Source: Prorocentrum cordatum (taxonomy: Eukaryota > Sar > Dinophyceae > Prorocentrales > Prorocentraceae). From it: 64,000 nt of DNA. The notes under the pieces were generated by a model. That model made no database searches. It had not been told where the DNA came from and was given only the letters and a program-made list of their open reading frames with translations. Positions within the stretch are counted from its first letter, which is position 1; each line of letters opens with the position of its first letter. Below are positions 40,528-51,795 of the stretch, piece after piece. The translations under genes were made by a program, and so were the position numbers. The stretch is taken from positions 181,001 to 245,000 of the forward strand of contig CAUYUJ010016693.1 of assembly GCA_963575745.1 (NCBI GenBank), given 5' to 3'.

Positions 40528-40690
40528 GGGGGCGATCAATGGGGGGCAGCGAGGGCTGCAGAAAAGGAGCACTTCAGGGCCCCTGACTGGAGCCCTTCAG
40601 GACCCAGAAGAGGGCCTTCAGGGCCTGAAAGGGGTACCTTTCTCCTCCACCCCCTCATTTATCGCTACCCATCTATCGCCGCCCAACCGA
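40528..40690 (+). repeat. Dispersed repeat R9, copy 2
   Basis: GGGGGGCGATCAATGGGG, GCAGCGAGGGCTGCAG, CTTCAGGGCC twice, GGTACCTTTCTCC and TTATCGCTACCC. Matches 28350-28500 in the opposite orientation. Confidence 0.75.
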
Positions 40691-40810
40691 GCTGCTTTTT
40701 GATGGCCGCAGGGCCCGGCGAGTGAGGGCGAGACGGACAAGAGAATCCTCCGTCGTGATTGTTGTCGCGGCGCGAGCACGTGTGTACCCCACCCCGCAAA
40801 GCTTGGCGTC

Positions 40811-40888
40811 CTTTCTTGACGTACTTCTTGTAGTACCAGTACGCGCCGCCGATGATGAGCGGGTTTCCAGTGCCGAGGAGCAGGAACC
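40811..40888 (-). CDS. Short exon encoding a membrane segment, unknown protein
   Basis: On the minus strand TTGCAG precedes 78 bases that encode FLLLGTGNPLIIGGAYWYY followed by KKYVKK. A hydrophobic helix ends in basic residues, as in a single-pass membrane anchor. The exon ends AAGAAAG and is followed by GACGCC, the same donor context as the first ATPase exon at 51919 (AAAG then GACGCC), so a GA-AG intron is likely. The frame is open past both ends, so the limits depend on the splice guesses. It lies 5 kb downstream of the ATPase stop and is probably a different gene. Neighbouring exons were not found. Confidence 0.45.
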
Positions 40889-41097
40889 CTGCAACCACCT
40901 GTCGAGCGCGCACGGTTCGCACACTGTTTCACGAAATGGATACACCGTCGCGATGCGCTAAGCCGGGTCCCGCTTAGGCGAATGAACTCCTGGCGTAGCA
41001 GATGTGTGGACTGCATGGGGGCAGTCACATGGAGAAGAACAAAAAGCGAAGTCACGCGGAAGAGGCCTAAGCGATCATGCAATACAGTGCGAAAGTA

Positions 41098-41375
41098 CCC
41101 ACACACACACAGACACACACACATACACATATACACACACACGCACACGCACACGCACACGCACAGGCACACGCACACGCACACGCACACACACACACAC
41201 ACGCAAACGCACACGCACACACACAAACGCACACACGCACATTCACACATTGCGCACTAAGACACAAGCACAACACAAACACACATATAAATATTCACAT
41301 GGCACAAACGCAAACACACACACACACACAAACGCAAACACACACACACACACACAAACAAACAAACACGCACAC
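41098..41375. repeat. CA dinucleotide array with GCA variants
   Basis: About 280 bp of CACACA with CACGCA and CAAACG variants and one break at about 41245-41300. Confidence 0.97.
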
Positions 41376-41449
41376 ACGCATGCCCTCTGCGCCAACTCGC
41401 GGCCTTCTGAGCACGCAAAGCGCCGCGTTGCATACCTTTTGTCATGAAC

Positions 41450-41625
41450 AAAATCACGTCGGACGGTTTCTGCCAGGTTTTCGAACCGCCGGGGCCCTCA
41501 CTGGGCCCAGTAGCAACAAAAACGAGATTCGGGATGCAGGGCCAATCCTGGGGAATCGGTCCAGACCTCAGGGGGTCCACGTTGTGAAACATTCGCGACG
41601 TCGGAGTTCTGGGCCTCGCCAACTC
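41450..41625 (+). repeat. Dispersed repeat R1, copy 3
   Basis: CGTCGGACGGTTTCTGCC, GGGGCCCTCACTGGGCCC, ACGAGATTCGGGATGC, AATCCTGGGGAATCGG and CAGACCTCAGGGGGTCC follow the R1 order. GACGTCGGAGTTCTGG at the end is also found at 57323. Confidence 0.8.
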
Positions 41626-41707
41626 CAAGACGAAGCGGGGCACCGACAACAATACCAACTACAACAGAGGTATGGTTGAACAAGTGGGCGGCCCTGGAAA
41701 GCCTGAC

Positions 41708-41890
41708 CCCTACAAACGTGTCATCTCTTGGGGACACGAACTCTAACTCTGCCGGCTTCCGCCAGCCTTCCGCCGGCGGGAGCGCCTCCGGCCGACTTCC
41801 GCGGCCTTCCGCCATCCTTCCGTCAGCCTTCCGCCGAGGCAGAGATGCCCACTCCCTTCGACCCTCGAGGGCGAGGCCCTGTCGGAAGCT
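41708..41890 (+). repeat. Dispersed repeat R8, copy 2
   Basis: Second copy of 23553-23735, with five CTTCCGCC sub-units and CGACCCTCGAGGGCGAGG. Confidence 0.8.
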
Positions 41891-41935
41891 CCCCGCACGA
41901 CTGGGAAACGACATGCGAGCAGGATGGACACCTCC

Positions 41936-41974
41936 TGCTGCTCCTCCTCCTCCTCCTCCTCCTCCTCCTCCTTT
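41936..41974. repeat. CTC microsatellite
   Basis: About 12 CTC triplets. Confidence 0.95.
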
Positions 41975-42110
41975 CTCCCCTCCCCGAGGATGCGAGCAGG
42001 ACGGACGCCTCTCATTAGCAGGCGCAGGATGACGAGCACGAGCGCGGTGCGCGGCCAGGAAGACCGAGCCAGTGGGCCCCGCCCACTCCCACTCGCCCTT
42101 CCATGCCATA

Positions 42111-42193
42111 GAGGAGGAGGAGGAGGAGGAGGAGGAGGAGGAGGAGGAGGAGGAGGAGGAGGAGGAGGAGGAGGAGGAGGAGGAGGAGGAAAG
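42111..42193. repeat. GAG microsatellite
   Basis: About 27 uninterrupted GAG triplets. Confidence 0.97.
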
Positions 42194-42194
42194 G

Positions 42195-42475
42195 TCGAGG
42201 AAGCATGAGAACAGAGTGTGGCGCAGACTGGCCTCGGGGCCGGAGCGCGCTCAGCCTGGCGACCGGAAGGCGCTGCTCCGCGGTCCTGCGTCCGACGGCC
42301 TGGCGAGAGGGGGCAAACGCAGGCCGCGCACAGGCGGGACCCGAACTTCCGGAAAAATCCTGGCGCGTGCGCTGCGGCGAGAGCACCCCTCTGCGCTCCC
42401 CCGGGCGGCCACGCGTCCCACGAGCGCGGCGGAAGACGAAGCATGCGCCACCAGCACCGCCACCTTCACGCAAAA
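42195..42475. other. No gene recognised
   Basis: GC-rich, with long open frames on both strands from base composition only. Confidence 0.45.
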
Positions 42476-42480
42476 CCTGC

Positions 42481-42735
42481 GCGGCGCTTTTTTGGTGCAG
42501 CCCCGCTGCCGCGTAGCCGCTTTTTTCCTGCGACTCGCCGAACGAAAGCGGGCGCCGCGCCCGCGCGGAAACGCCGCTTCCAAGGGGAATCTGCACGGAG
42601 GAATCTGCGAGGCGTTTTTTGGTGCAGCCCCGCTGCCGCGTGGCCGCTTTTTTCCCGCGGCTCGGCGAACGAAGGCGGGCGCCGCGCCCCGCGCGGAGAG
42701 ACGCCGCTTCCAAAGGGGAAGCTGCACAGAGCCTG
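42481..42735. repeat. 127-bp tandem duplication
   Basis: Two copies headed GCG-TTTTTTGGTGCAGCCC, with CTGCCGCGT-GCCGC and GACTCGCCGAACGAA or GGCTCGGCGAACGAA. Identity is high, so the duplication is recent. Confidence 0.95.
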
Positions 42736-42837
42736 GGCGAGGGTGGCGGCGGACAAAACGTGGCGAGCGACAGCTCGCACGCCGGCCGCGCGGTCGACGA
42801 ACTTGCGAGCGAAGAGTGCGCGCCGAGGCGAGAGGGA

Positions 42838-42902
42838 GAAAGAGAGAGAGAGAGAGAAAGAGAGAGGGAGAGGCGAGAGGGAGAGAGAGAGAGAGAGAGT
42901 CA
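42838..42902. repeat. GA dinucleotide array
   Basis: About 27 GA repeats with GGGAG breaks. Confidence 0.95.
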
Positions 42903-42904
42903 TC

Positions 42905-43545
42905 CCGCCCTTGCGGGCGGGGTGCGCAGTGCAACCGTCCAACTCCTGCCATGCATGTAGGAGAGTCAGCGACGCAACGTCCATGCTGAGAAGACAAGCG
43001 CTGATCTTGTAGCTCTTTGACACAAGGAGGTTGGAACCGACCAGATTGGCAGGCTACCGAACAGCCAGGTGGCAGAGTGGGAGTACATATGAACAAGGAG
43101 TTGTGCTAAAATCAAGGGGGTGCGAAGGAGTAGGTATACAGTAGGTAGGAGCAGGCGGGGCGGGAGTGTGGAAAAATCCACCGACCCTGTGTCGGCGCGT
43201 GTGAGGGGCTTGTCCGTTCCTGTCGTTCGTTCGTCGTCGTCTCCGTCGTCTCCTGTTCCTGCGCCCACCCTTTCTCTGGGCCAATCGTCTCCTGTCCCTG
43301 CGCTCCCCCTTTCCCTGGGCCCGTCTCCCCTCCTCCCCTTTCCCCCTCTTCCCTGGGCCCGTCGCCGCTCCCCTCCCGCTTTTCCAGAGCCTCCCCATCA
43401 AGAGCAACATTGTCAGTAAGTCGAAGGGAAGCCCCTTCCCCCTTTGACCCCTCCCCTGCCAGGGGTGGGGGTTCCGGGGGGGGGTCCCCGTCAGATACGA
43501 CTCCCCCCCTGGGGGTCCCGGGGCCCACACAATGCCTCAGACGGA
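42905..43545. other. No gene recognised; pyrimidine-rich from 43200
   Basis: TCTCCTGTTCCTGCG and TCTCCTGTCCCTGCG (about 43243 and 43287) are two diverged units of a local repeat. No supported frame. Confidence 0.45.
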
Positions 43546-43559
43546 CCAAGAGTCGAGGC

Positions 43560-43745
43560 ATCCTACCACGCCCTCTCCTCCCCCCCCTCCTCCCTCCATC
43601 CTCATCTTTCCTCTTTCCTCCGTCGTCCTCCTCCTCCTCCTCCTCCTCCTGTTCCCCTCCTCCTTCTCCTCCTCCTCCTCCTCCTCCGCCCCCCTCCTGC
43701 TCCCTGACGTCCTCCGCCTCCTGCTCCTCAAAGTCCTTGTCCTGC
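43560..43745. repeat. CTC array
   Basis: CTC triplets, densest at 43625-43690. Confidence 0.9.
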
Positions 43746-43967
43746 TTGTCGTCTCCGTCTGCAAGGTCGGCGGAACCGGCCGTAAGGCCTTCGCAAGAAG
43801 GGGCCCTGCGGGACCGAAGTACCCCTATACATGCTCCGAGTGCTCCAGAAACTTCCATGGCTGAGGAACAACATATTATACACTGGCAAGACAGAAAGCC
43901 TCCCAAATAGTTGTCGAAACTAATCGTTTAAAAGTGGTACGGTTTCCGGTTGGGAACGTACAGCCCT

Positions 43968-44146
43968 CCCAGGTAGTCCCGGCTGGCCTCAACAGGCTCC
44001 CCCCAGGTAGTCCCAGCTGGCCGCAACAGGCCCCCCGAATAGTCTGCGGCAGTCTCAACACCCTGGCACTGGGGCGCGGAACCAGGGTGTCGAGACCGTG
44101 CGGGACTACTCGGGGGGCCTGTTGAGGCCAGCAGGGACTACCTGGG
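43968..44146. repeat. Long hairpin (65-bp arms) with a direct repeat
   Basis: Arms 44002-44066 and 44082-44146 are complementary at about 55 of 65 positions with no gaps, around a 15-base loop. Inner and outer ends (CACCCTGG, CCCAGGTAGTCCC, CAACAGGCCCCCCGA) are nearly perfect. The outer arm sequence is also present once more as a direct repeat at 43968-44000, 34 bp upstream. It resembles a small foldback element; no terminal duplication was identified. Confidence 0.9.
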
Positions 44147-44394
44147 TGTTACCTGGGGGGGCTGTCTGTGCGCAACGCGAAGCCTTCCCATGTCGACATC
44201 AGCGATTCGGAGCTTCGGGGTCCCCTGGATCGATCCTCGCCGTCGGCACAGAAGCAGATCGGACTCGCCCCCGCTCGACGACCCGAGTCGAGGCAAAGAT
44301 CGCTGCCCCCACCTTGCCGGCCGTCCCGAAGATTGGCAGCACGTCGTCCTGAGGTGAGCGAGGCGCCGGCATTTTTCCCCTCCTCCTCGGAGGA

Positions 44395-44805
44395 AAGCCC
44401 GGTCGAGACAACGGCGGCCGTCCGTGACGTCTCTGGCCTTTTTCGAGCCGGAGGCCTCTCGTCGCCACGGCCTGATCCGCCTCGAATCACGGGTCAGGAT
44501 TGGGACGCACAGGGGCATACTAGTACTATATGTTCTCCTTGGAGGCGCGCGTCCGACCCGAACATATGGTGTACCCATATTGTAGTATGTCGTTTTCCGA
44601 GCGGCGTGGCCAGAAAGCGCCCGCAACGACGCCTATACTATAAGATTTCTCGGTGCGCGCGTCGCCCCTGGGGGTGCGACGCACATATAGTATAAGTATG
44701 TCGGGGTGACGCCGAAGGATGGACGCAGAAAGGGGTCCGCATACCGATCTCGAGCGGATTGGGGCCGTGCGGGACAGCCGCCGTTGTCTCAACTGGCCCT
44801 CCGTC
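44395..44805. repeat. Inverted-repeat element containing R6 copy 2
   Basis: GAGACAACGGCGGCCGTCC (about 44405) is inverted as GGGACAGCCGCCGTTGTCTC (about 44771). Between them lies R6 at 44575-44695, minus strand, paired with 16.3 kb. The segment also has several short palindromes such as ACTATATG, CCATATTG, ATACTATAAG and CATATAGTATAAG. A minus-strand frame crosses it (GDARTEKSYSIGVVAGAFW). Confidence 0.7.
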
Positions 44806-44863
44806 GATCCACTCTCCTTCAAGAGAAGGACGAAGAGAAATTGCCCGTCGGTCGGAATGAAGT

Positions 44864-45169
44864 ATGACGCAGGAAGGCGTTGACGTAGATTGGGTTCCCG
44901 CCCGCCCACTCAAGAAGAGGGAAGAGAGAAAACCGTTCGACTCTTGGAGTAGGAAGGCGGCTAAAGCAGATTGGGATCTGGGGGTCCACATACCAACTTT
45001 CAACGACCGGCGTGCAAAGGATGAGGGAGGATACAAGCCTCGGAACAAATTAGCGAACACATGCCACATGCATCCGTCAACGCCCCCCCTCCCCCCAATG
45101 TTCAAAGTTGGCGGTGGGTCTGATGAGATGCACTTCGACCGCAGTCTCCCGCGCGCGTGCCAACGTTGA
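44864..45169 (+). CDS. Plus-strand open frame, unrecognised
   Basis: ATG at 44864 opens 101 codons, including VDVDWVPARPLKKREERKPF and WDLGVHIPTFNDRRAKDEGG, then a Pro-rich end. Its DNA holds a local repeat (AGGAAGGCG with AGATTGGG, about 44868 and 44951; a weaker relative near 44715), so part of it is repetitive. The minus strand is also open over a longer interval. No family recognised. Confidence 0.2.
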   Translation: MTQEGVDVDWVPARPLKKREERKPFDSWSRKAAKADWDLGVHIPTFNDRRAKDEGGYKPRNKLANTCHMHPSTPPLPPMFKVGGGSDEMHFDRSLPRACQR

Positions 45170-45535
45170 GTTTGGGGGGGAGGGGGAGTGTTCAGTAATT
45201 GTTTCCCTCTTCCGTACGTCAGATCCCTCACAAGATCCATCCTGGCTGGTGCCTCATCCCGGATCGGCCTGCTGTCGCGGCCAGGCGTGGCCTTTCCGGC
45301 CCAGTCCAGGGCCCGAAACGGGGCACCCGAGGACAAGACCCAAAACAGACCTCCGGCGCTGCTCTGTGCGACTTTCCTCCCTCCCTCCGTAGCGTGCTTG
45401 CTGACAGGCTCTCAGCTTCATCAGCGTCGCGATCCAACAAATCCTCAGCGTCTGCCTGGCAGTCCTCAATGAGCCCAGGCGGCCCGCATGGCGCCAGGAA
45501 TAGTCGTGGCTTTACGAGCAGGACGCCAAGGTGGT
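45170..45535. other. No gene recognised
   Basis: GC-rich sequence with overlapping open frames only. Confidence 0.5.
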
Positions 45536-45539
45536 CAAG

Positions 45540-45775
45540 GTCGTGGTCGTCACGACGACGAGGGGGAGGGGGAGGGGAGGGGAAGGGGCGACGAGGACGA
45601 CGAGGGGGAGGGGGAGGGGCAGGGGAAGGGGAGGGGGAGGGGCGAAGACGACGAGGGAAGGGGAGGGGCGAGGACGCCGCCGTGGCCCCTCCCCCTCCCC
45701 CTCGTTGTCGAAGAGGGCGACGGCGAGGGAGAGGGGGGAGGGCCAGGACAAGGGGGGGTCGCTGTGGCGCGGAAG
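45540..45775. repeat. GGGGAGG/GACGAC low-complexity tract
   Basis: GGGGAGGGG runs mixed with GACGACGA, then CCCCTCC in 45695-45715, which can pair with the G-runs. Confidence 0.85.
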
Positions 45776-46023
45776 CAGGGGGGCGAGGGCTGGGAGGCGG
45801 CGACGCCCGTGCTCTTGCATCCCGAACTTCTCTCTCGCCCCCAGCTATTTTGTTGTATTGTTTCTGTTGTCCTCCCTAGCTTATTTCAGTGTTCGCGCCA
45901 TCCCCTGATCACTCTGCTCTGCCTCCGCCTCATCATGCTCCTCCTGAAACTCTGCCTACTCGGACTTCGACCCTCCTCGTGTACGAAGCTCCCCCTCTTC
46001 CTCGCCAATTCTGACAGCCTCTC

Positions 46024-46219
46024 TCACATTATGTTCCTCCTGCCTGGTCCAGCATGGGCCCAGAGGGCATCAAGGCCAGTGTCCTTGAAGGTGGTCCTCC
46101 TCGCCGAATCCACCATGGCCGCAAATATGTCTGGCGCGAACATGGCCACGCACGCCCTGTCCCACAGGAAGGTGCCGAACAAGGTGGTGAACACAAGGGC
46201 CATGATTCGCCATCGGAAA
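46024..46219 (-). CDS. SPF1: P5A ATPase terminal exon with stop codon
   Basis: Minus strand. The acceptor is CGCCAG. Reads FRWRIMALVFTTLFGTFLWD, then RACVAMFAPDIFAAMVDSAR and RTTFKDTGLDALW, ending RRNIM and TGA (complement at 46024-46026). It holds the last membrane helix and a 40-residue tail. The polarity of the last helix and the tail length fit P5A pumps, though the tail sequence is not one I can match to other organisms. Confidence 0.85.
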
Positions 46220-49200
46220 CTGGCGGCGTCGAGGGAATGGGTTAGGAGTAATTAAAGGGCCTGCAAGAGGAGCGAGAGAAGCTGGCGGGACTGCTAACAA
46301 CATGCTTTGAACATGTTCAATGTGTGACGGCATTCTGCGCATGTGCACAGTCCGGTGGCTGAGCAAAACCGTCAAGCCTAGGTTTGATGGCCTCGCCATT
46401 TGTCACCCGCTGGGCGGTGGGGGGGACGAAGATGAAGACAGGAGGGTACGAAGGCAGATCAAGAGCTGATGCCGAGGATGATGATCGATGGCGAAAAGAA
46501 GCACGCGAACCTGTCGTTGGGGAAAGGTGACAAGTGGATCAACGCGTTGATCTCTGGGAACACCTCCCAAGCGGCCGCCACCATAGAGCCGGACATTATG
46601 AAAACGGAGAAGAAGAGGGCTCTGTTCTCAGTCAGTCCTGCGGGAGGCTCTTGCGACCAGAGAGGTGCACGTCAGATTCGCGCAGTGAGTCTGAGCAGGA
46701 CGGCGCCGCAACACCAGAGTGAGAGGAGGTGTGGAAAAGAATGAGGAGAGGAAAGACGTGGCCGACGAGGAACATAAACGAATGACTGGAGAGGAGAAAG
46801 GGCATGGATTGGAATCCGGTCGTACCCTTGTCTTAATCCGCATTGCTGCTGACGGAGCTGGCTTGAACAACTCGATGCCGCACATAGCATGACAACGCGA
46901 AGCGAACACACCCCAGGGGGGGATCACCCTGTCAACCAGACCGTTCCGTACCTGTACGGATTGGTGACAAGCGCCTCTTGACTTCCCTCCCATTGTCCTG
47001 GCCTGCCATTCCCACGGCCTTTCAGGAAGGGCATACGCGGTTCAAGGCGCTTCCTCTTCCAACCCCATTCCTCCCCTTCGGGTAGGGTTGTATCCCTCCC
47101 CCGCCCCGCCCCCTGAGTCTGGACAGAACGCCCCGCAAGCGGACAGAACGTCCAAAACGGCACAAGATGGCTCCAAGAGGACGTAAAAGAGTCCAAGATG
47201 GTCTCCAAGATGGCTCAGCGCGAGCTCGCTCAAGATGGCTTCCACCGTGCTCCACTTGTTGGCCCTAGGCAGCTTCGAGACGGGACCAAGTGGCCACGGA
47301 GCCCCCGAAGGCTCGCTTTCTCGCTTCCAATGCGTCCCTCAGGCCTTAGGGTAAAGCTGAGAGATCCCAAAAAGAGCCCGAAGAGGAGCCCGAAGATGAG
47401 CCCGAAGAGGGCTCAAAGACGGCCCAAAGGGCGCCCGAGAGCGGCCCAAGAGCGCCTCAAGACACGACTTCTGGGGGTTCAATGAGGGGCAGGCGTACCA
47501 GAGGGCCGCCCTTCGCTCCAAACCAATACCACCCGAACAAAGGATATATATATATATATATACATGCACACATGCTTACATATATGTATACATGATTCCC
47601 AACGCTGCTAAACCGTGCCAAGGGACATGCTTCGCGCGAAGCGCTTCTAACATCCGACTCTATTTTCCAACCATCGGTCGGTGCTTCACCACGCATCTTG
47701 AAAGCACGAACTGAGCGGGAGAGTGGGCCACGCCTGTGCAACCCGTGACGCGAACGCAGATACAAGACAAAGTACCCCAAAGGGTGCGACGTCGCCCTGG
47801 ATAGATGGCAGCAATGGACGGCAGGCGGGTGCAAGAAAAAAACTTAAGCATGCGATGCAGCGGCATTCTCTCGCATCTCACATTATTCACGCGCAGACAC
47901 GGGGGGTGAAGGGAGGGGTGAAGGAAAGGGTCGACCTGGTAACCACCGTTACGCGCCAGAAGATACGAAACACGCAACATCCGGGGTGATGGCCGCTCAC
48001 TTTGCCAAGCTCGAGCGCATCGCCATGTGGAGGAGCTGCCCGGATGGGATCGGCTCACGAGCGTAGGCTTTCGAACACACAACGTTTGTCCTGCCGGCGC
48101 GTGGCCCCCCGCGCGTGGTCGAGCTACGTGCCCGCCGTTTGTCGCGATGTCAATGCTGGACGAGCCACCCTGAGATGAACAGGCAGATCTGGGGGGCCCT
48201 GTCCTCTCGTCTCGATTTCGGGTCCGACGAGGTCGATCCGAGCTGTCCAGAAGTGGCTAGACTCTTCATGCGTCGCCCTGGATCCTACAGATGCGGTCCG
48301 ATCTACACGCTGCTGCTGTCTGTTCTGACTTTTCGGACCTGCCGGCGGAGCTTACTCTCTTACCTTGGATACGACATAAGAGGTAGGACATGGCTAAGGA
48401 ATTCCTGTCGATTTCAGCGGATATCGAGCGCCAGCCTTCTCGTTTGCGCTTGCCTCGCCCAGGTCCGAGCAAAATGACGACGACGCGGGGCTGGGGGGGG
48501 GCGGGAGGCGACGACGCAACTCCCGCGAACAAGCCCGTCAATTGAACGAGCATCAAAGATGAAGTGGAGTCTGGGGCCTCATCCACGACACGGGGAGTCT
48601 TGAATGCACACCTGCGACACAGACGCCACGTGCGTCAAGCTGCGCACGTTCTCACACCTATGAGCGCGTCTGCTCTCTGTAAGAGGGTCCAGGCTACAGA
48701 TGTTACGGCAACCCGACACCTCCAGAGTGCACTTCTCCGAGGCCAGTGCAACTTCAGGGGAGCGTCGCCGATCGTATACTTTCTCGAGTCAGCTGGTAAC
48801 AGGTGTCCGATGTGCGAATACGGTGGGCCCAACCAAGCTGACCTACGAAGCCACCCCCTCACACACAACCACACACACACCTACCGTTGCCTACGTATCA
48901 AGCTTGCTGTCCTGAAGTGCGTTCTGTTCCTCCTCAGTACATCAAGAGCGACAGCAGAAATGGCGGCGGCGGTGGCCCCTCCCTTGCCAGAGTGGTCTGG
49001 GAGGATGGCACGGACGCCCTGGTCAATGGCATGGCGAAGTTGGTGGCCAGCCTGGCACGCAGGACGGTGATTGTGGAGAGCGTCGTTTATCGATCCGTTG
49101 TCGTTGACAAGGGTAAGGACGCCCTAGGTCAGGCGTGTCCCGAGGCAAACGCAGCTTACAACGAGATCCCCAAAGTCATTAGGTAGCGCAGGGAGGGCGG

Positions 49201-51642
49201 CGAGCGCATCGATTGGACAGCCAGGGGCCCACCCTACGTCGCCCTTGTCATACGCCTCGTCCAGCGCGCCATCGGCCGCCTGGCACCCCAGGGCCAGTCG
49301 CCACCTGAGGCTGGCGACATAGCCTCACCATGTTCTGGGGTAGCAATGGTGGACAGGCTCCACAGCAGCCGTGCCTCTTCTTGCTCCAGTGACGCTACAC
49401 GCATGCGCGCACCGTGACGCTACACGCATGCGCGCACCGAGAAGGACGGCGATGCAGCCATGGTGGGTCACGAGGCAGTTCTCAGCATCGCGTTGAATGT
49501 GCAGGACCTCGAGACGGCTCGCATGCTATGGCTAATCGTCGCGAAGTGCCCCATCGAGAAACCAAGACCCATTCCATGACCAGCCCCTCGTGGGCCGACG
49601 AAACGGTGGATCGGACGCCAGATCAAGTGATCCACGAGACGGACACACATGCTGAAGGACAAGCACGGCGTTGCCTGGTCTATCCAGCGGCAGTGGCACA
49701 TGGAGGCCAGGTTCTGGTGGAAGCGTCAGGCAGTGGCCCTCTCTTGGGGGCTCCTGCGTCTCACCTGGTCTCCACCACCCGAAAGGCAGTGGCCTGCTCC
49801 TCGGAGCGCCTTCTACTGCTGACGGTGAGTCCGCCCTGCCCTCTCGCCAGCTCGAGATAGCGACTGCCCTGATGCGTGTCACGAGCGATGCTGGGGATGT
49901 CGCCTCCCGTCCTGTCCAGCAGCGCCGTGAGGAAGTGGTGCAATTCTCGAGCTCGGAGCGACTTAGATATTTGTGAGAGAGCGTGATCCACCGCCGCTTT
50001 ACTGTGGAAAATTGCCCCCCCCTTCCTCCAGAACCCGGGGGTCCCCCCCCCCCTCCAAAAATCCCCCCCCCCCCCCCCTCCCCCGGCAAAACCCCCCCTC
50101 CCCTAACCCCTCCCCCCCCCCCCCCCCCTCGAAAACCGGGGGGGGTCACTACCAGTTCGAACCCCCCCCCCCCTCGAAAACCGGAGGGGGGGTCACTACC
50201 GGTTCGAACCCCTCCCCACCCCCCCACTCACCGCCAGCAAACGACTCCTGGTCCCTATCACCGTCCGCATCACATCCCCCACTGTTGTTCCCAGCACCAC
50301 TGTCCTCATCACCACTGTCCTCACTGGTTCCACCACCGTCCCTACTGTCCCCACCAGCGCCCCCACCACTGTCGCACTGTCCCCACTGTCCCCACCACTG
50401 TTCCCACCACGGTTCCACTCTCCCCACTTTCTCCACGGCCCCAACCACTGCCCGACTATCCCCACTGTCCCACTGACTCCTCCGCTGTCCCACTGAGCTG
50501 TCCCACTGTTTCCACCACTGTCCCCACTGTCCCCACCACTGTCACCACTGTACCTCTGTCCCATTGTCCCACCGCCGTCCTCGCCACCGCCTTCACCACT
50601 GTCCCCACCACCACTGTATCCTCCACTGTCCCACTGTTTCCACCTCATTCCCACTGTCCCCACACCACTGTCCCCACCACCACCGTCCCCATCACTGTCC
50701 ACTGTCCCCACTGTTCCCACCATTGTCCTCACCACTGTCCCAACCACTACCGTCCCCACCACTGTCCCACTGTCCCCACCACTGTCCCGCTGTCCCCTCA
50801 CCACTGTCCCCACCACCACCGTCCCCACCACTGTCCGCACCCCCACTCGGTGTTCGAGAAGAGGGGGGGGGGAGGGCGGGGTTCGAACCGGCAGTGACCT
50901 CCCTCCGGTTTTCGAGGGGGGGGGGAAGGGGGCATTCGAACCGGTAGTGACCTCCCCCCTTTTAATGATGAACTGGGGGGGGGGGGAGGTGTTCGAACCG
51001 GTAGTGACCCCCCCCAGTTTTCCGGAGGGGGGGTGGGGGGAGGGGTTTGAACCGGTAGTGACCCCCCCAGGTTTTCCGCCAGCAGCGGTAGAACACGCTC
51101 TTTCGTATGAATCATCAGTCGGGGATCCGTGGCCAGGGATGCTTCAGAGAAGTCGTTCGGCTCACCAATTTCGAAATACTCGAGCCCTGTCCTTCCGCAC
51201 GAGTGGCCCCCCTACATGCCACCTGTGTCTGCGAGCGAGGTCCAGTTGCCGAAGCAGCGCGCACAGCTTTATCGATTTCTCGATGCGGTCGATTCGGGTC
51301 TCCATTGCAATATTCGGCATTCGGTGGCAACTCATGGGAGCCTCCCCTACCACCTTGTTGCCACTTGCGGATCGACGCTAATCGACGCTAAATCGACGCT
51401 AATCTGCGCTAGCCGACGCTAAATCGGCGCTATATCATCGACTACCCGACGCTAGTCGACGCTAGTGCACTCTAAAGACGGAATTACGAAAATACACAAG
51501 GCTCTTGATACCGAAGCAATACCGTGTCTTGTCTTGTCTCCTCTCTCATCAACCTCCTCCTGATATCGTTCCTCCTCCTCCCCCTCCTGCCGGTAGTCCG
51601 AGGGTACTCCCTGTTCCTCCCGTGCTCCTATCTCCTCGCAAT

Positions 51643-51717
<75 letters not shown>

Positions 51718-51727
51718 TATCATCATT

Positions 51728-51795
<68 letters not shown>

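Noticed and set aside
50150-51055. GGTTCGAACC motifs as tRNA genes
   Set aside because: Only the T-loop-like core is present; there is no acceptor stem, anticodon arm or CCA-side pairing around any copy.
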